NCBI RefSeq assembly: GCF_947179165.1
Contig: NC_077238.1
Location: forward strand, 36,135,793-36,199,792
Source: Solanum dulcamara
Lineage: Eukaryota > Streptophyta > Magnoliopsida > Solanales > Solanaceae
DNA: 64,000 bases
Reading direction: 5' to 3'
The position numbers and the translations under genes are program-made. Numbering within the stretch: position 1 is the first letter of the stretch; each line of letters opens with the position of its first letter. Below the pieces are notes generated by a model. The model did no database searches, was not told where the DNA came from, and worked only from the letters and a program-made list of their open reading frames with translations. Below, in pieces: positions 1 to 10,980 of the stretch.

Positions 1-822
1 GAGTGGGGGTTTACCCATAGACATTTGGAAATAGGTACGGATACCTGTGTTTCATGTCCTCTTCAGCTTCCCAAGTTATTTCTTCATGATTCTTATTCTG
101 CCACGACACCTTGACAAAAGCTATGTCCTTAGTTCGCACCCCTTTTAATCTGCCGATCCAGGATGGCAATAAGTTTGCCCTCATAGGATAACTCCATGTT
201 ACATAGACCTCCTCCCTAGGAAATATTCTGGGAGGGTCGTTTATATACTTGCGGAGCATTGATCTGCGAAAACTGAATGTATTGCTTCAAATCGGACAGT
301 AGGTCACACTCATAGGCATCTTTATCCATCATAACCCATATAAACTTATACTTCCATAGAGTGTGAGGTCAGCTTTGACTATAACCTACCTTAATTGCCT
401 TCCATTTACGAGTCAAGATTCCTATCCCCCGTAACAAGTTATCAAGCCTCTGATGCTCCACTTCATTTAAGCTATTATACAATTCCTCTTAATTCAACCT
501 GTAACACCTTAGGTATGCTATCTTGCTCTTTTACTCAGATCTTCTTTCCAGTTTTATTACCAAACATTATGTTGTAATTCTTCCACAAACGTGTGTAGGT
601 ACTTAGAGAAATTCAGAAAATGTCTTAGCATCGCTATACTAGCGGCTTACCTCCTTCAGTCAAGGTCAGGGCTCCACTATGGCTTTTGTCCTTAATATCA
701 ATTATATCTTACTAGTTCTGCCTCGAACCATCTTACACTTTTCCTTAATCGATTCTAAATGTGGCCATCACATTGCTATTACCGATTTCTTTTTATCGAG
801 TAATCCTTTGATCTTACTCATG
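1..822 (-). mobile_element. E0: truncated chromovirus (Ty3/gypsy) pol 3' part
   Basis: Read on the minus strand, this stretch follows the internal 3' part of E1 (about 9130-10396) with substitutions and one deletion of roughly 350 bases that removes the integrase core equivalent (around 290-340). It ends in the chromodomain frame at 11-259; the polypurine tract and 3' LTR would lie left of base 1, outside the window. Similarity to E1 stops near 822, so the 5' half of the element is missing here. No LTR is visible. Confidence 0.75.
11..259 (-). pseudogene. Chromodomain at C-terminus of Ty3/gypsy polyprotein (E0)
   Basis: An 82-residue open stretch starting MLRKYINDPPRIF and carrying, at residues about 43-77, the block TKDIAFVKVSWQNKN...EITWEAEEDMKHRYPYLF. 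That arrangement (VKV-W, the ITWE tryptophan-glutamate pair, then ED-M and R-PYLF) is the C-terminal chromodomain of plant chromovirus integrases, which is thought to steer integration to particular chromatin. The MLRK start corresponds to the 'HVSMLRKY' segment inside an intact integrase, so it is an internal methionine and not a real start. Nothing upstream is in frame for long. It is a fragment of a dead element, not a host gene. Confidence 0.75.
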
Positions 823-2544
823 TTGAAAGGAATGTTGAAAATAACTTAACATAAAGTATAGAAATGCAGGTGTAAAGGAACATGTAAAGCTTTACATCTA
901 AAACCACTATTCACCTTTTCAAAATAATAACTTTACTTTTCATGGAAAGTTTCTCTAACCGACAATCATCACTATGAGTTTCATGATGATACAATGCTCT
1001 ACCCACGCTGTTAGAGCCATCATATACCTTGACCGAGCATAAGAAAACAAATTAACATATGCATCCATCTATAAATTCCTTATCAGGGACTGAGTTGAGA
1101 AGTTATCCAAACTAATGAAACGATCCTATCTACGCTGGTGGTGCAAGTTATGGGGTTTCAGTTATCTTTACGCTTACCCAGATCGGTGCTCAATACTACT
1201 CCCAAAACATGCAATAAAGGTTACAATAATAATATTGTCAATATTGAGGCAATGCTCAAAATACTTCTTTGAGGTCATACTGAACTTTACTTTAACTGAC
1301 TAAAACTACTTTTGAAACTATTTGTGCATTTGGAATCCTTCAGTTCCCTTAAAACTCATTCTCAATAATAATGCAAAATACTTGCTAAATGGTGTTCATG
1401 TGATAAATACGCATGAACATAATTAAGAATAAGGAATATATAAAAAATCACAACTTCAATGATAAGCATCAAAATTCGATAATAAGGAGTAATGGATGAA
1501 TTCGAATTTCAAAAAAAAACTTGGGTTAAAACCCTAGATTAAACTCTTATTATTTATTAAAAGGAATGGGAAAAGTGATTCTAATATTTTGTTGAAGGAT
1601 TTATAATGTACAATAAATTTGATGTTTGTCATGAAAATATTTGTGTAATTATGGCTCATCTTGTAGTAAAATAATTCTTTTATATATTTATTTCCTTTGT
1701 TATCTATTATGAAAATATTATCTTTTTTCTAATCCTTCATTTTCTCTTTCCTTCTCTTTTGTATGACATGTACACTGGAGCCGAAGAGTCTCGAATTGAG
1801 ACTCAATAATGCATTTACCCCTTCTCGAGTATATCTATCGCTCTATACTATGTGAGAAAGGGATACTAGATCTAAATATGAGCCTTGACATAGTAAAGAA
1901 AAAATGAAGTGGGGCCTAAACAACCCTAGTTCATTCTTTTATCAAATTTTTAAAATCAAATAGTCAATTGTTAAAAAATTTGGATTTGATTTCAAGAACT
2001 TGTGCATTTTTTTATATATATAAAATGAGTTTTCTCTCTTTTAAAACTAATCTAAAGAAGATTTTAATTTTATAATTTTTGGGAGTGTACTTTTCAGAAC
2101 GTAGCCAAGGTCCAAATATTTGTTTTAAAGCATATTCTCGTCAAATTGAGTGAGTTTAATGTCCAAAGTTTACTTAAATAGTTTGAAAATAATTCATATC
2201 CTTACAAGGTATGCTTTTTTTTAGAAATCAATCTCTTCTTTGTAAAATGAGAGGAATTATAAAGTTAACTTAAGAGTTGAGTTAATAGAATAATTAAATG
2301 CTAAATAAATGATTCCATCCTTTTCCCTCTAAACTCTCATTTTTAAAATAAATTATTAGCCACAAAATATTTAAATTCGCTAGTCAACTAAATTTGCGGT
2401 TTTTTAACGTTCCTCATACCTTTCTTGAAAAATAACAAGAACTCTTACCCTCTTTCTTTGGTTTGCAGATCAAGGTTTTAAAATAACCTCTTTTGTTTAA
2501 AATGGTTTCTTAATTCCCTTAAAATTAAGTGGCGACTCTCTATT
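823..2544. other. AT-rich unassigned flank of element M
   Basis: No coding stretch with recognisable content on either strand; long A and T runs. At its right end, 2530-2538 reads tggcgactc, a motif I associate with primer sites of plant Tat/Ogre-type gypsy elements, so the segment before it could be the end of an old LTR. The M insertion begins six bases after that motif. I see no LTR start, no partner copy in the window and no gene. Confidence 0.35.
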
Positions 2545-2818
2545 TGTAATGACCCTCGAGGTCATTTCTGTCTTTTCCCAGTCATTTTAGTGTTCAGAGC
2601 TTTTCTGTAGTGACCTTAAGTCATTTATGACTTCTTGTCACTTACAGTTCGACCATCTAGTCATTCGTTTGGGTTTTATGCTCGTTTCCCCTATTTTTGA
2701 GCTCTTGGAGTTTAAATGGTTAACTTCATTCAAAGCTCTAAGAAGATGAACTCAAAATAAAATTTTTATGGTTTCATTAGCTCTGAAATAGTTATTTTAG
2801 GTTGGCAGCATGCTCGAC
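2545..2818 (+). repeat. M 5' LTR, first part
   Basis: Begins tgtaatgacc, matching the start of the 3' copy at 27182. E1 interrupts it after tcgac (2814-2818). The part resumes at 14104 after the E1 target duplication. Sequence alignable by eye with 27182-27349 plus 41708-41795. Confidence 0.8.
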
Positions 2819-3169
2819 TGTTACACCCCGCACTCTCGAGCTCAGAATGTCTTCTTAAGTTCCTTAGACACTATCATGTGAGCTGGATAAGCTACGACAC
2901 TATCAAACAACTCTAAGGAAAGAAGATTGTGATACCTCGTGAGAAGGAAGGTTGGAAATAGAGTCATAAGAATCCGAAAGAAATTGGAGGCCAAGTAATG
3001 AGTCGTAGGACTCGATTTACCTACATAAGCTACTAACTTGGAAGTCTTACCTACCTAAGCTATTGGAGTACGTACCAAGCTTGTGAAGCATGGATTACAT
3101 AGGCTCTTAAAGTAAGAAGAGATTACGAATCTATAAGGGAGGCAACAAATAATGACATGGCAATCCAAG

Positions 3170-3376
3170 AGGGTGACATGTGGCAGCACCTCAAGCAGGC
3201 TGGTGACCCACCTGCTTGGGGTCAAGTAGGTGACCCACCTTCTTGGGGGAGGTGGACCCCATTGCCACGTGGCAGCACCCCATTGGCCGCATGGTTGAGG
3301 TGGCCCAATAATGGCTTGACACGTGTCACCCTTAGGGGCTGACACGTGTCACTTCCTAAGGGACCATATATATGTA
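3170..3376 (+). promoter_or_regulatory. LTR promoter: ACGTG-core cluster plus TATA box (E1 5')
   Basis: Words with an ACGTG or near core (gacatgtggcag, gccacgtggcag, gacacgtgtcac twice) sit within 200 bases of tatatatg at 3367-3374. The two gacacgtgtcac copies are palindromic G-boxes about 25 bases apart. A purine-rich leader (aatcagccaaag...gagaaagagag) follows at about 3410-3450. G-box/ABRE words are bound by bZIP and bHLH factors in plants; activity here is inferred. Confidence 0.55.
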
Positions 3377-5350
3377 TGTTAATGACTCTTAAGGTATTTG
3401 AAGTCTAAAAATCAGCCAAAGTATAGAGAGAAATGTGAGAGAAAGAGAGTACACAACGGCAGCCACAAATTGGAAGAAATTAAGGTAAATTCTTCACTCT
3501 TCCTCCGTGAATTAATTATCCATGATGTTCCTCAACCCCGTAGAGGTGTATATATGTATCTTACGATGTCTATGAAATTAATTCTTCAGCTTGGAACTTG
3601 ATAGAAAGTTAAAAGAACAAAGAGAGAAAATGTTAAAAACTAGTTAACAAACCCGTTTTTGGAAGGGACAGTTGTTAGTAATATTGGTATAACTTCTTGT
3701 GTACAGCTTCATTTTGGGTGATTCAATATGTTTTGGAAAGGTATTTCATAGTTATATAACTTTATTTAGACTTTAAAATTTATTTTTGCATTTATCTTCT
3801 CTAAAAAGAGTGATAAAGTGTAGAGGAGGTACTGCCCAGATTTTTGTTTTGGAAATCTTACACAGACTGCTGTTGGTGTTTTGGGCATATCTTTTTGTAA
3901 AGAATGGATATAGGGGTGATTCAAAATTGTATGCGACCCTAATACACATATCTATAACTTTCATGGGAGGATGTAAATCCTGTTTCCCTCAATTACCCCT
4001 TTGAAATGAAGCGACAAGGTAAAATAGAAAGCTGTCCAGAATTTACGTTTTGATAGTTTTGAGTGAGTTATTTGGGGTTTGTATTATGTAATGTATTGTT
4101 GCAGGTCATAAATACATTCTAAAAGGGGTGTGGATACTTCTGGTTGCAGCCACACGACCCCTCGTTTCGTATAGTTAAAGGCATTGCAAAATAAAGGCTA
4201 GATGCCCTATTGTGATATCGTATTTTTGACTAAGTCATTTGGAGTTTATGTTGTATATTGTTGGTGTGAATTGCTGCAGGTTGTTGTTGTTAGTTGGCTG
4301 TAGGTCTTAGGGACCTAATTGGAAATTTAGATAGGGTATATTATAGGGGAGGTGTTGCCCAATTTTCGTCGACGCCTTAGCGAATAACAGAACTAGTCGG
4401 GGAAACGACTAAGGAAATAGATTCCATTAATACTAAGGTGTAACCTAGGGTGCTGGAAAGTTAAGAGGGGTTGATATTCATATTACTTTCATGTTGAATA
4501 GGTTCAAAGGACGGAGAGGCAAACAGGATAAGGAATAATTCACAAGGTATGTGAAGCTTTCTTTTGGCATGTTTTTGGCATAAGTATGTAAAGCCTATCT
4601 TGTTTCTTCTTTTGGCATGTCTTCAAGTTAAGTAATGAATGATATAAAATTGAGGGTAAATCTACTCATAAATGCCAAGCGTAGTTCACGATACTTATTT
4701 ACTTCTTGATGAAAGCACTCTAATAGTAATTGAACTAGGGCTTCTCAAGCCTTCCATACGTTAGGAAGTGATGAGTATGTAAGGCTATCCTTCCCTTCTC
4801 TTGGCATATCCTTGATAGAAGTGCAATATGTATATCTGCGTATGCAAGTGGGGTTAATCCCATTCATAAGGCCCCGAGCATACACCTACGATAGGTGAAT
4901 TATTGTCTCTCAAACTCCTTTGGAATAGGAAGGGACAAACAGGTAAGTCCTACCCTTTCTTTCTTTTGACATGTCTTAAAGAAAACTATTCATGATGCGA
5001 GCTCTAGAGTAAGTCCATTCTTAAGCTCCGAATACGCTATATGTCTCATAGTCACTCCTTGGCAGGAAAACTCTCATCGTAGTTGAGCTACCTTCCCCGA
5101 ACCGTCTATATGTCGATTAATAGTGGGACTTAGAGCTTCTATTCCTAAGGACTCTATGATGATAGATGTCTATGATTTCCTTAAGCCGGTTGGCATTACC
5201 TTAAAATATGTCTATAATTTCTGAGACTTAACTTAATATAGACCTAGTGGCACTCAAAAGGCACCTAAGATAATTATTATCATGATACACGAACGATAGT
5301 TCAGTATGATTACCCTAGTGAGTCTTAGATAATGATCTACCTACATGTGA

Positions 5351-5690
5351 TGATATGATTATAACACTGAGTCCCCTAAAGGGCCGGGTATGGTATATGA
5401 TGATATGATTATAACACCAAGTCCCCTAAAGGGCCGGGTATGATATATGATGATATGATTATAACACCGAGTCCCCTAAAGGGCCAGGTATGGTATATGA
5501 TGATATGATGATAACACCGAGTCCCCTAATGGGCCGGGTATGGTATATGATGATATAATGATAACACCGAGTCCCCTAATAGGCCGAGTACAGTATAGTA
5601 TGATATGATGATAATACCGAGTCCCCTAATGGGTCGGGTATGGTATGCGATGATATGATTATAACACCGAGACCTATAATGATAGATAGA
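5351..5690 (+). repeat. 50-bp tandem array in E1 5' LTR
   Basis: Units start at 5351, 5401, 5451, 5501, 5551, 5601 and 5651, each opening tgatatgat(t/g)ataacac and containing gagtcccctaa(a/t)gggcc. The period is exactly 50 bases over six full units and a partial seventh. Each unit holds the near-palindrome ccctaaaggg or ccctaatggg. Confidence 0.95.
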
Positions 5691-6441
5691 CATGCATGTG
5701 AAAACATAATAATGTAATCGTAACATATGACACGACGCCGTATGCGATGACATGGTAACACCTAGTCCCCTAGCGGGCCGGGTATAGTATATGAAGATGG
5801 TGTATATGCCCTTAGGTTATAAGATGCAGGTATAGTGCCTTATTAACTGTTATACTTGTTCCCTACATCCCTATTTCAGTTGTTCTCTCAGTTATGATGC
5901 GTTATGCTTTATATACTCAGTACATATATCGTACTGATCCCCCATTCCCTGGGGGGGCTGTGTTGCATGCCCGCAGGTACAAATGTCCATTCTGGAGATC
6001 CATCATCTTAGGAGTTCCTCTCAGCTGTGTCGGAAGTGATTCACTGTTCTAGAGCCTAATTTTTGATATTGGTCATTTAATGTATATATTTATATATTTA
6101 GGGGTACGACGGGGGCCCTGTCCCGCCATATGTTGCTGTTACTATTCCTAGAGGTCTGTAGATATATGGATGTGAGATGTTTATGAGTTCATTTCGATTG
6201 TGCCTATACGGTATTTTGTGAATATAGTTATGTTACAACAGCCTTGTCGGCTTGCATGCCCTTATGTGCTATGAAATGAGTGAAAGAGGCCACACGTGCA
6301 CGAAAAAGTTTTAACTCATTGGGGTTTTTGCGAGTAGTATCATCTTGTTCATAGTTCAGTATGACTACAACTGATAGGTAGGTATACGAGGGTCCAGGTC
6401 AGACCCCAGTCGCAGCCTATGGGGTTAGGTCATGACAGAAG

Positions 6442-6453
6442 TGGTATTAGAGT
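6442..6453 (+). other. Primer binding site of E1 (mutated tRNA-iMet)
   Basis: tggtattagagt, four bases (gaag) after the LTR end; two changes from tggtatcagagc. The same spacing is seen in E2, where the site is intact. Confidence 0.75.
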
Positions 6454-6641
6454 AGTTTTCCCTTGGAGTTTCTATAGACCTTGTCTAATAGAGGTTTGTT
6501 TATCGGTGTGTTGTGCACCACACCTATAAACAGGGGGTTGAAGGACATTTAGGATGTTATTTATCTTTTCTATCTTATATCGTGTGATAGAACTATGTTG
6601 TTAGGATGATCTCTCATTAACATATCATTGTGTTTACAGTG

Positions 6642-7860
6642 ATGCCTCTGAGGGAAGCAACAACTGCCCAGAAGGGCAAGTATAGCGGGGGAATCTAGTC
6701 AGACCCCGAGAGTTACCAGGGCTCATGCCCAGTTTATGCCAAGGATTGTGCTGCAATCGGTGAGCTCTACTATGCCGCCACCTCCAGAGGAACTCAGAAC
6801 AGAAGCAGCGACAGATCCTGAAGCTCCAATGCCTGAGCCTCTAGCTCCACAGCTAGGGCAGGAATATAGGTCCATGAGAGATCTAGTGCAATTATTGACT
6901 AGGATAGTGGCAAGGCAGGCTCGAAGGCATGGGTTAGGAGCATATGATACAAATACACAAGATAGTTTATTCGACAGATGCAATGTACATTGCGAATAAT
7001 CAGGGCCTCAAAGACTAAGTCAGTCGAATTAGCTTCATATCGGCTGCATGATATAGCCGTTAATTGGTATGAGTCCTGGGAATTATCGAGGGGCGAGGGT
7101 TCTCCTCCAGTAATCTGGGATGAGTTCGTGGAAGCTTTCTTTGGCCATTTTCTACCTCCAGAAATGAAATAAGCCATAATTGATAAATTCTTACAGTTAA
7201 GGCAGAATGGTAGAAGCATTAAAGACTATAGCCTCGAGTTTGACTCGTTGGCAAGGCATGCGCTCGCTATAGTAGCTCATAGGGTGCATCGCTATGTGAT
7301 GGGGTTGGACTATTATTTAATTGATAGTTCTATGTCCATGACTTCTCAGCTAGGTATGGATATCGCCTGGGTACAGGCATACGCACAAAGAGTGGAATAT
7401 CGGCACAGAGGACGACAGCCCGAGAGAGATTTTGGCAGAGGCCAATGTAAGAGGACTAAATCAGCCGATTATTATGGTGGCTTTTGAGGCGGGAAGCCTC
7501 AACAGTATGGTAGATACCCTTCTCAGCCAGCCTAGAGTACACCCCTGCAGTCCCAGGTAGTAGATTTGATAGCACAATGTATTCAAGAGCTGGTCAGAGC
7601 TCTAGGGTTTCAGGCTCACAAAATCAAGGCTATCTTTGATCCAATGTTCTCATTGCAGTAGGTTTCATTTTGCAGAATGTCATTTTTCCACCGACGCTTG
7701 TTTTGGTTGTAGCCGTCAGGGCCATTTTATGAGGGAGTGCCCATCTAGGGGCTGGCTAGAAAGCGCAGTTCAGCCTACTGGGTCAGTTGCTGGTCCTTCT
7801 TCTTCTGCGGCTATGTGCCCTAAGGGGCGGGGTCTGCAGACACTAGAAGGTTGTGGTTGA
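6642..7860 (+). pseudogene. Broken gag of E1 with zinc knuckle
   Basis: Starts MPLREATTAQKGKY at 6642 and hits a stop after 18 codons; open pieces follow in different frames at 6736-6999, 6978-7172, 7248-7487 and 7636-7860. The middle pieces carry the retrotransposon gag fold signature: VELASYRLHDIAVNWYESW, then WDEFVEAFFGHFLPPEMK, then IKDYSLEFDSLARHA. The last piece has a C..C..H..C half-knuckle and then CFGCSRQGHFMREC (about 7699-7740), a complete CCHC zinc knuckle. Gag forms the particle and packages RNA. Several stops and frameshifts make it non-functional, but the domain order is intact. Confidence 0.8.
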
Positions 7861-8842
7861 GGTCATAGCGGAGCTTCTAGATTCAGTGGTCCTTCAAATA
7901 GCATATACACCCTGGCTAGTAGACAAGGCCAGGAGGCGCCACCAAATGTGGTTATAGGTATATTATTAATTTTCTTTCAGAATATATATGCATTGATATT
8001 GGGAGCCTTGTGTGGCTGCAATATGATATGATATGAACATATATATTGGCCCGGTGAGGATTGTTTGTATTTTCTGCATGCAGGTGTTGAGATAGTAAGA
8101 AATATAGAGGAAACTCTGTCTAAATTTTCCTAAAAATAAAAGGAAAAGACAAGACTGCTATTAAAGCGAAATTGATGAGATTTCGAGTAAAAATTAAAAG
8201 TGAGCACCAGGTACATGACAAAGATAAAAGCTCATGAGGTATAATGAAGTTAATATACGTGACTCCACCTTTATGATTAGAAAGATCCTGCAAGGAGAGG
8301 GTATATCAATTTCTAGAACAACTGCTGCATTACGAGGTTATTAGAAGAATAAGTTGTATGCACGGGAATAAAGTTAGTATAATGACAAAGCTTGAGACAT
8401 GAGTCATTAAAGTATAAGTACACTCGAGTGGGGAATTTGTACCAATTATGCCCCCTCGCTAATTACAAATTAGGATGAATGAAATGTGGCTTTGAATGCA
8501 CTGCTACATTATGGATATTATTCGAGTATCAATCGTTAGATGAGATTCTATATGATATATTCCAAATACTAAAGCACCCTACGATTGTACTAGGGTTTCC
8601 TATAAAGGCAACCTAATGTATGAAAGATTTAACAGAACATGTAGATATGGTGCAACACGTTAAATATGTTGGGGTGGAATCATTCACGTGTGAATAGCTG
8701 AAAATAAATAGAGGATGACATGGGTACACCCTAAAAGGGGGGAAGTGTACAAGAGAAGTACAAGTATAAGAGAAAATTGACTGACGCTATCGTATGTAAA
8801 TAAGAATGCTTAAACTTCAAACGAGACCCCATAAGGGATGGA
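7861..8842 (+). other. E1 internal non-coding stretch after gag
   Basis: Up to about 7962 a frame reads YTLASRQGQEAPPNVVIG, resembling the linker before the protease, and then breaks off. From about 7985 the sequence matches E2 (from about 31745) and, in reverse, E3 (about 61700-61870), including ggaaactctgtc. The 8370-8830 part is shared closely with E2 at 32770-33230, but I recognise no protein in it. A second purine tract (aaaaggggggaag) lies at 8733-8745. Confidence 0.6.
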
Positions 8843-8942
8843 CACGATCATACCCGCACTAATGCACCGAATTCCGTCAAAACTCCAAAGTTAAGCATGC
8901 TTGGACGAGAGTAGCATTGGGATGGGTGACCCCCTGGGAAGT
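8843..8942 (+). repeat. 5S rRNA-derived sequence inside E1
   Basis: From cgatcatacccgcactaatg to gatgggtgaccccctgggaag, this follows plant 5S rRNA for about 100 of 120 bases, in the sense direction. The internal pol III control elements are readable: the A-box region aagttaagcatgcttgg and the C-box region gatgggtgacc. The last 20 or so bases of 5S are replaced by gagaaaagg. It carries several substitutions and is part of the retroelement, so it is a captured relic and not a 5S gene. No neighbouring 5S copies or spacer are seen. Confidence 0.85.
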
Positions 8943-9479
8943 GAGAAAAGGAACGAAACAAGTATGACAAAAGGAGATTATAAAGGTGTGTCAGTACAAT
9001 GATACATATAGAACAGAGTAAGCCAAGAGCAGAAAAGATTATGACTAAAATACAACTCACCTTGTGAAAATGGCACAAGAATAGTTGTGCAACTTACGAA
9101 CATTGGCATACTAAGAGCGAGGTCAAATGATTACTCGATAAAAAGAAATCAATAATAGAAATGTGATTGCCATATTTAGAATCTATTAAAGAAAAGTGTA
9201 AGATGGTTTGAGGAAGAACTATTAAGATATAATCGGTATTAAGGACAAAAGCCATAGAAGAGCCCTAACCTCGACCGAAGGAGGTAAGCCGCTAGTATAG
9301 CGACACTAAAGTATTTTCTGAATGGCTCTACGTACCTACACACGTTTTTGTAAGAATTACAGTATAACGTGTGGTAATAAAACTGGAAGGAAGATCTGAG
9401 TAAAGGAGCAAGATAGCATACCTAAGGTGTTACAAGTTGAATTAAGAGGAGTTGTATAATGTCTTGAACGAAGAGGAGC

Positions 9480-9960
9480 ATCAGAGGCTTGATAGCCTGT
9501 TACGGGGGATGGGAATCCCGACTCAGAAATGGAAGGCGATTAATGTAGGTTATAGTGCAGGTTGACCTCGCACTTACGGAAGTATAAGTTCATATGGGTT
9601 ATGGTAGATAAGCTGACAAAATTAACCCATTTTCTTCCAATTAGGAAGGTATATTTAGCTAAGGGTTATACGAGATGACATAGCAAGAAAACAATAAGAT
9701 TTCACGGGGTTCCCTCATCAATTATCTCGAATGGGGAAATTCAACGTATGGCTAATCGCTGGAGATCATTCCGGTAAGGATTGGAAACATAGGTAAATCT
9801 TACTACGACATTTTGCTCTTCGATTAATGGATAGGCCCAGAGGGGACCCAGTAAATTATTGATGAAGTAAAGCTTAATCCGGTACAAGCTATCAATTAGA
9901 AGCCTAGAGTTGGCAAGAAGGGGATACATTGATCCTTCTCAAGTCATTTATAGAATAGAT
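9480..9960 (+). pseudogene. Integrase remnant of E1
   Basis: Translated pieces in shifting frames match the gypsy integrase core: from 9583, YKFIWVMVDKLTKLTHFL, and from 9703, HGVPSSIISNGEIQ. In the family the latter reads HGVP-SIISDRG with an acidic residue; here asparagine replaces that aspartate. Integrase inserts the element's DNA into the chromosome; this copy is frameshifted and cannot act. E2 has the same stretch at about 33890-34330 and keeps the aspartate. Confidence 0.7.
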
Positions 9961-10024
9961 AAAGCTGCCTATGAGTAGGACCTACCATCCGATTTGAAAT
10001 AATATATTCAGTTTTCACAGATCA

Positions 10025-10396
10025 ATGCTCCGCAAGAATGTAAACGACACTCCTAGAATATTTCCCATGGAGGAGGTCCACGTAATAGGGAGTTATCCTA
10101 CGAGGGGTAACCTATTTCCATCCGGGATCAGCAGATTAAATGGGTTGCGAACTAAGGACATAGCTTCCATCAAGATACTATGGCGGAATAAGAATTGTGA
10201 AGACATAACCTGGGAGGTTGAAGAGGACATGAAACACAGATGTCCGTACCTATTCCCGATGTCTACAGATAACCCCCAGTCCTGGAACTCGTATATTAAT
10301 TCCTTGGATGAAAATGTATGTTATTCCAGTAGAAAGGAATCTCCCTACAATTTGTATGAAGTCTTAAGGGAAATGTTATTCAACATTCGGGGATGA
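10025..10396 (+). pseudogene. Chromodomain-containing C-terminus of E1 polyprotein
   Basis: A 123-codon open stretch (MLRKNVNDTPRIF... to the stop at 10394-10396). Residues about 43-77 hold TKDIASIKILWRNKN...DITWEVEEDMKHRCPYLF, the chromodomain of plant chromoviruses. The frame runs on for 45 residues and stops just before the polypurine tract, which is the usual end of pol. It is the longest surviving coding piece of E1. The MLRK methionine is internal to the original protein. The chromodomain with the very long LTR is why I favour the Tekay/Del clade. Confidence 0.8.
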
Positions 10397-10403
10397 ATGT
10401 TCT

Positions 10404-10417
10404 AAAGGGGGGAAGGA
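10404..10417 (+). other. Polypurine tract of E1
   Basis: aaaggggggaagga directly abuts tgttacaccc of the 3' LTR. It is the expected plus-strand primer. The same tract is found at the same place in E2 (34799-34811). Confidence 0.9.
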
Positions 10418-10751
10418 TGTTACACCCTGCACTCTCGAGCTCGAAACGTCTTCTTAAGTTCCTTAGACACTATCATGCAAGACGGATAAGCTACAACACT
10501 ATAAAACAACTCTAAGGAAAGAAGATTGTGATACCTCCTGAGAAGGAAGGTTGGAAATAGAGTCATAAGAATCCGGAAAGAGTTGGAGACTAAGAAATGA
10601 GTCGTAGGACTCGATTTACCTACGTAAGTCACTAAGTTAAGAGTCTTTTACACTTAAGTTGCTTAAGGATATATCAAGCTTACGTAGTGCAGATTACATC
10701 GGCTCTTAAGACAAGACGAGATTACGAACCCATGGGGGAGAGGAGAAGGCG

Positions 10752-10980
10752 ACACGTGGCAGCAAAAGGAGGTGCCATATGGCAGCCTAGGGAAGTGCCA
10801 CGTTGCAGCCTAGGGAAGTGCCACGTGTCAGCAGGTGACCCACCTACTTGGGGGTGGGACCCACCAATGACACATGGCAGCCTTGGAGGCTAAGGGTGGA
10901 TCCGTGGCCCAATAAGGGCTTGACACGTCTTACCCTTGGGGGATGACACATGTCACTTCCTAAGGGACTATATATATATG
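10752..10980 (+). promoter_or_regulatory. LTR promoter: ACGTG-core cluster plus TATA box (E1 3')
   Basis: gacacgtggcag, gccacgttgcag, gccacgtgtcag, gacacatggcag, gacacgtcttac and gacacatgtcac precede tatatatatatg at 10969-10980. A duplicated word (cagcctagggaagtgccacg, about 10789-10831) accounts for two of the sites. A candidate splice donor, aag|gtaagt, lies at 11091 at the end of the purine-rich leader. Confidence 0.55.

Larger units (their letters stand above)
2819..6437 (+). repeat. E1 5' LTR
   Basis: 3619 bases, tgttacaccccg to ggtcatgaca. Carries the ACGTG cluster and TATA box (about 3170-3374), a purine-rich leader, and a 50-bp tandem array (5351-5690). Its U3 part at about 3030-3300 differs from E1's own 3' LTR and instead follows L2 and the E3 3' LTR. 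Confidence 0.9.

Noticed and set aside
5351..5690. Regular direct repeats as a CRISPR-like array
   Set aside because: The 50-bp units are contiguous without unique spacers and sit in a plant LTR.
8843..8942. Functional 5S rRNA gene
   Set aside because: The 3' end is missing, there are many substitutions, no terminator T-run follows, and it is embedded in a retroelement. The same applies to 33238 and 59418.
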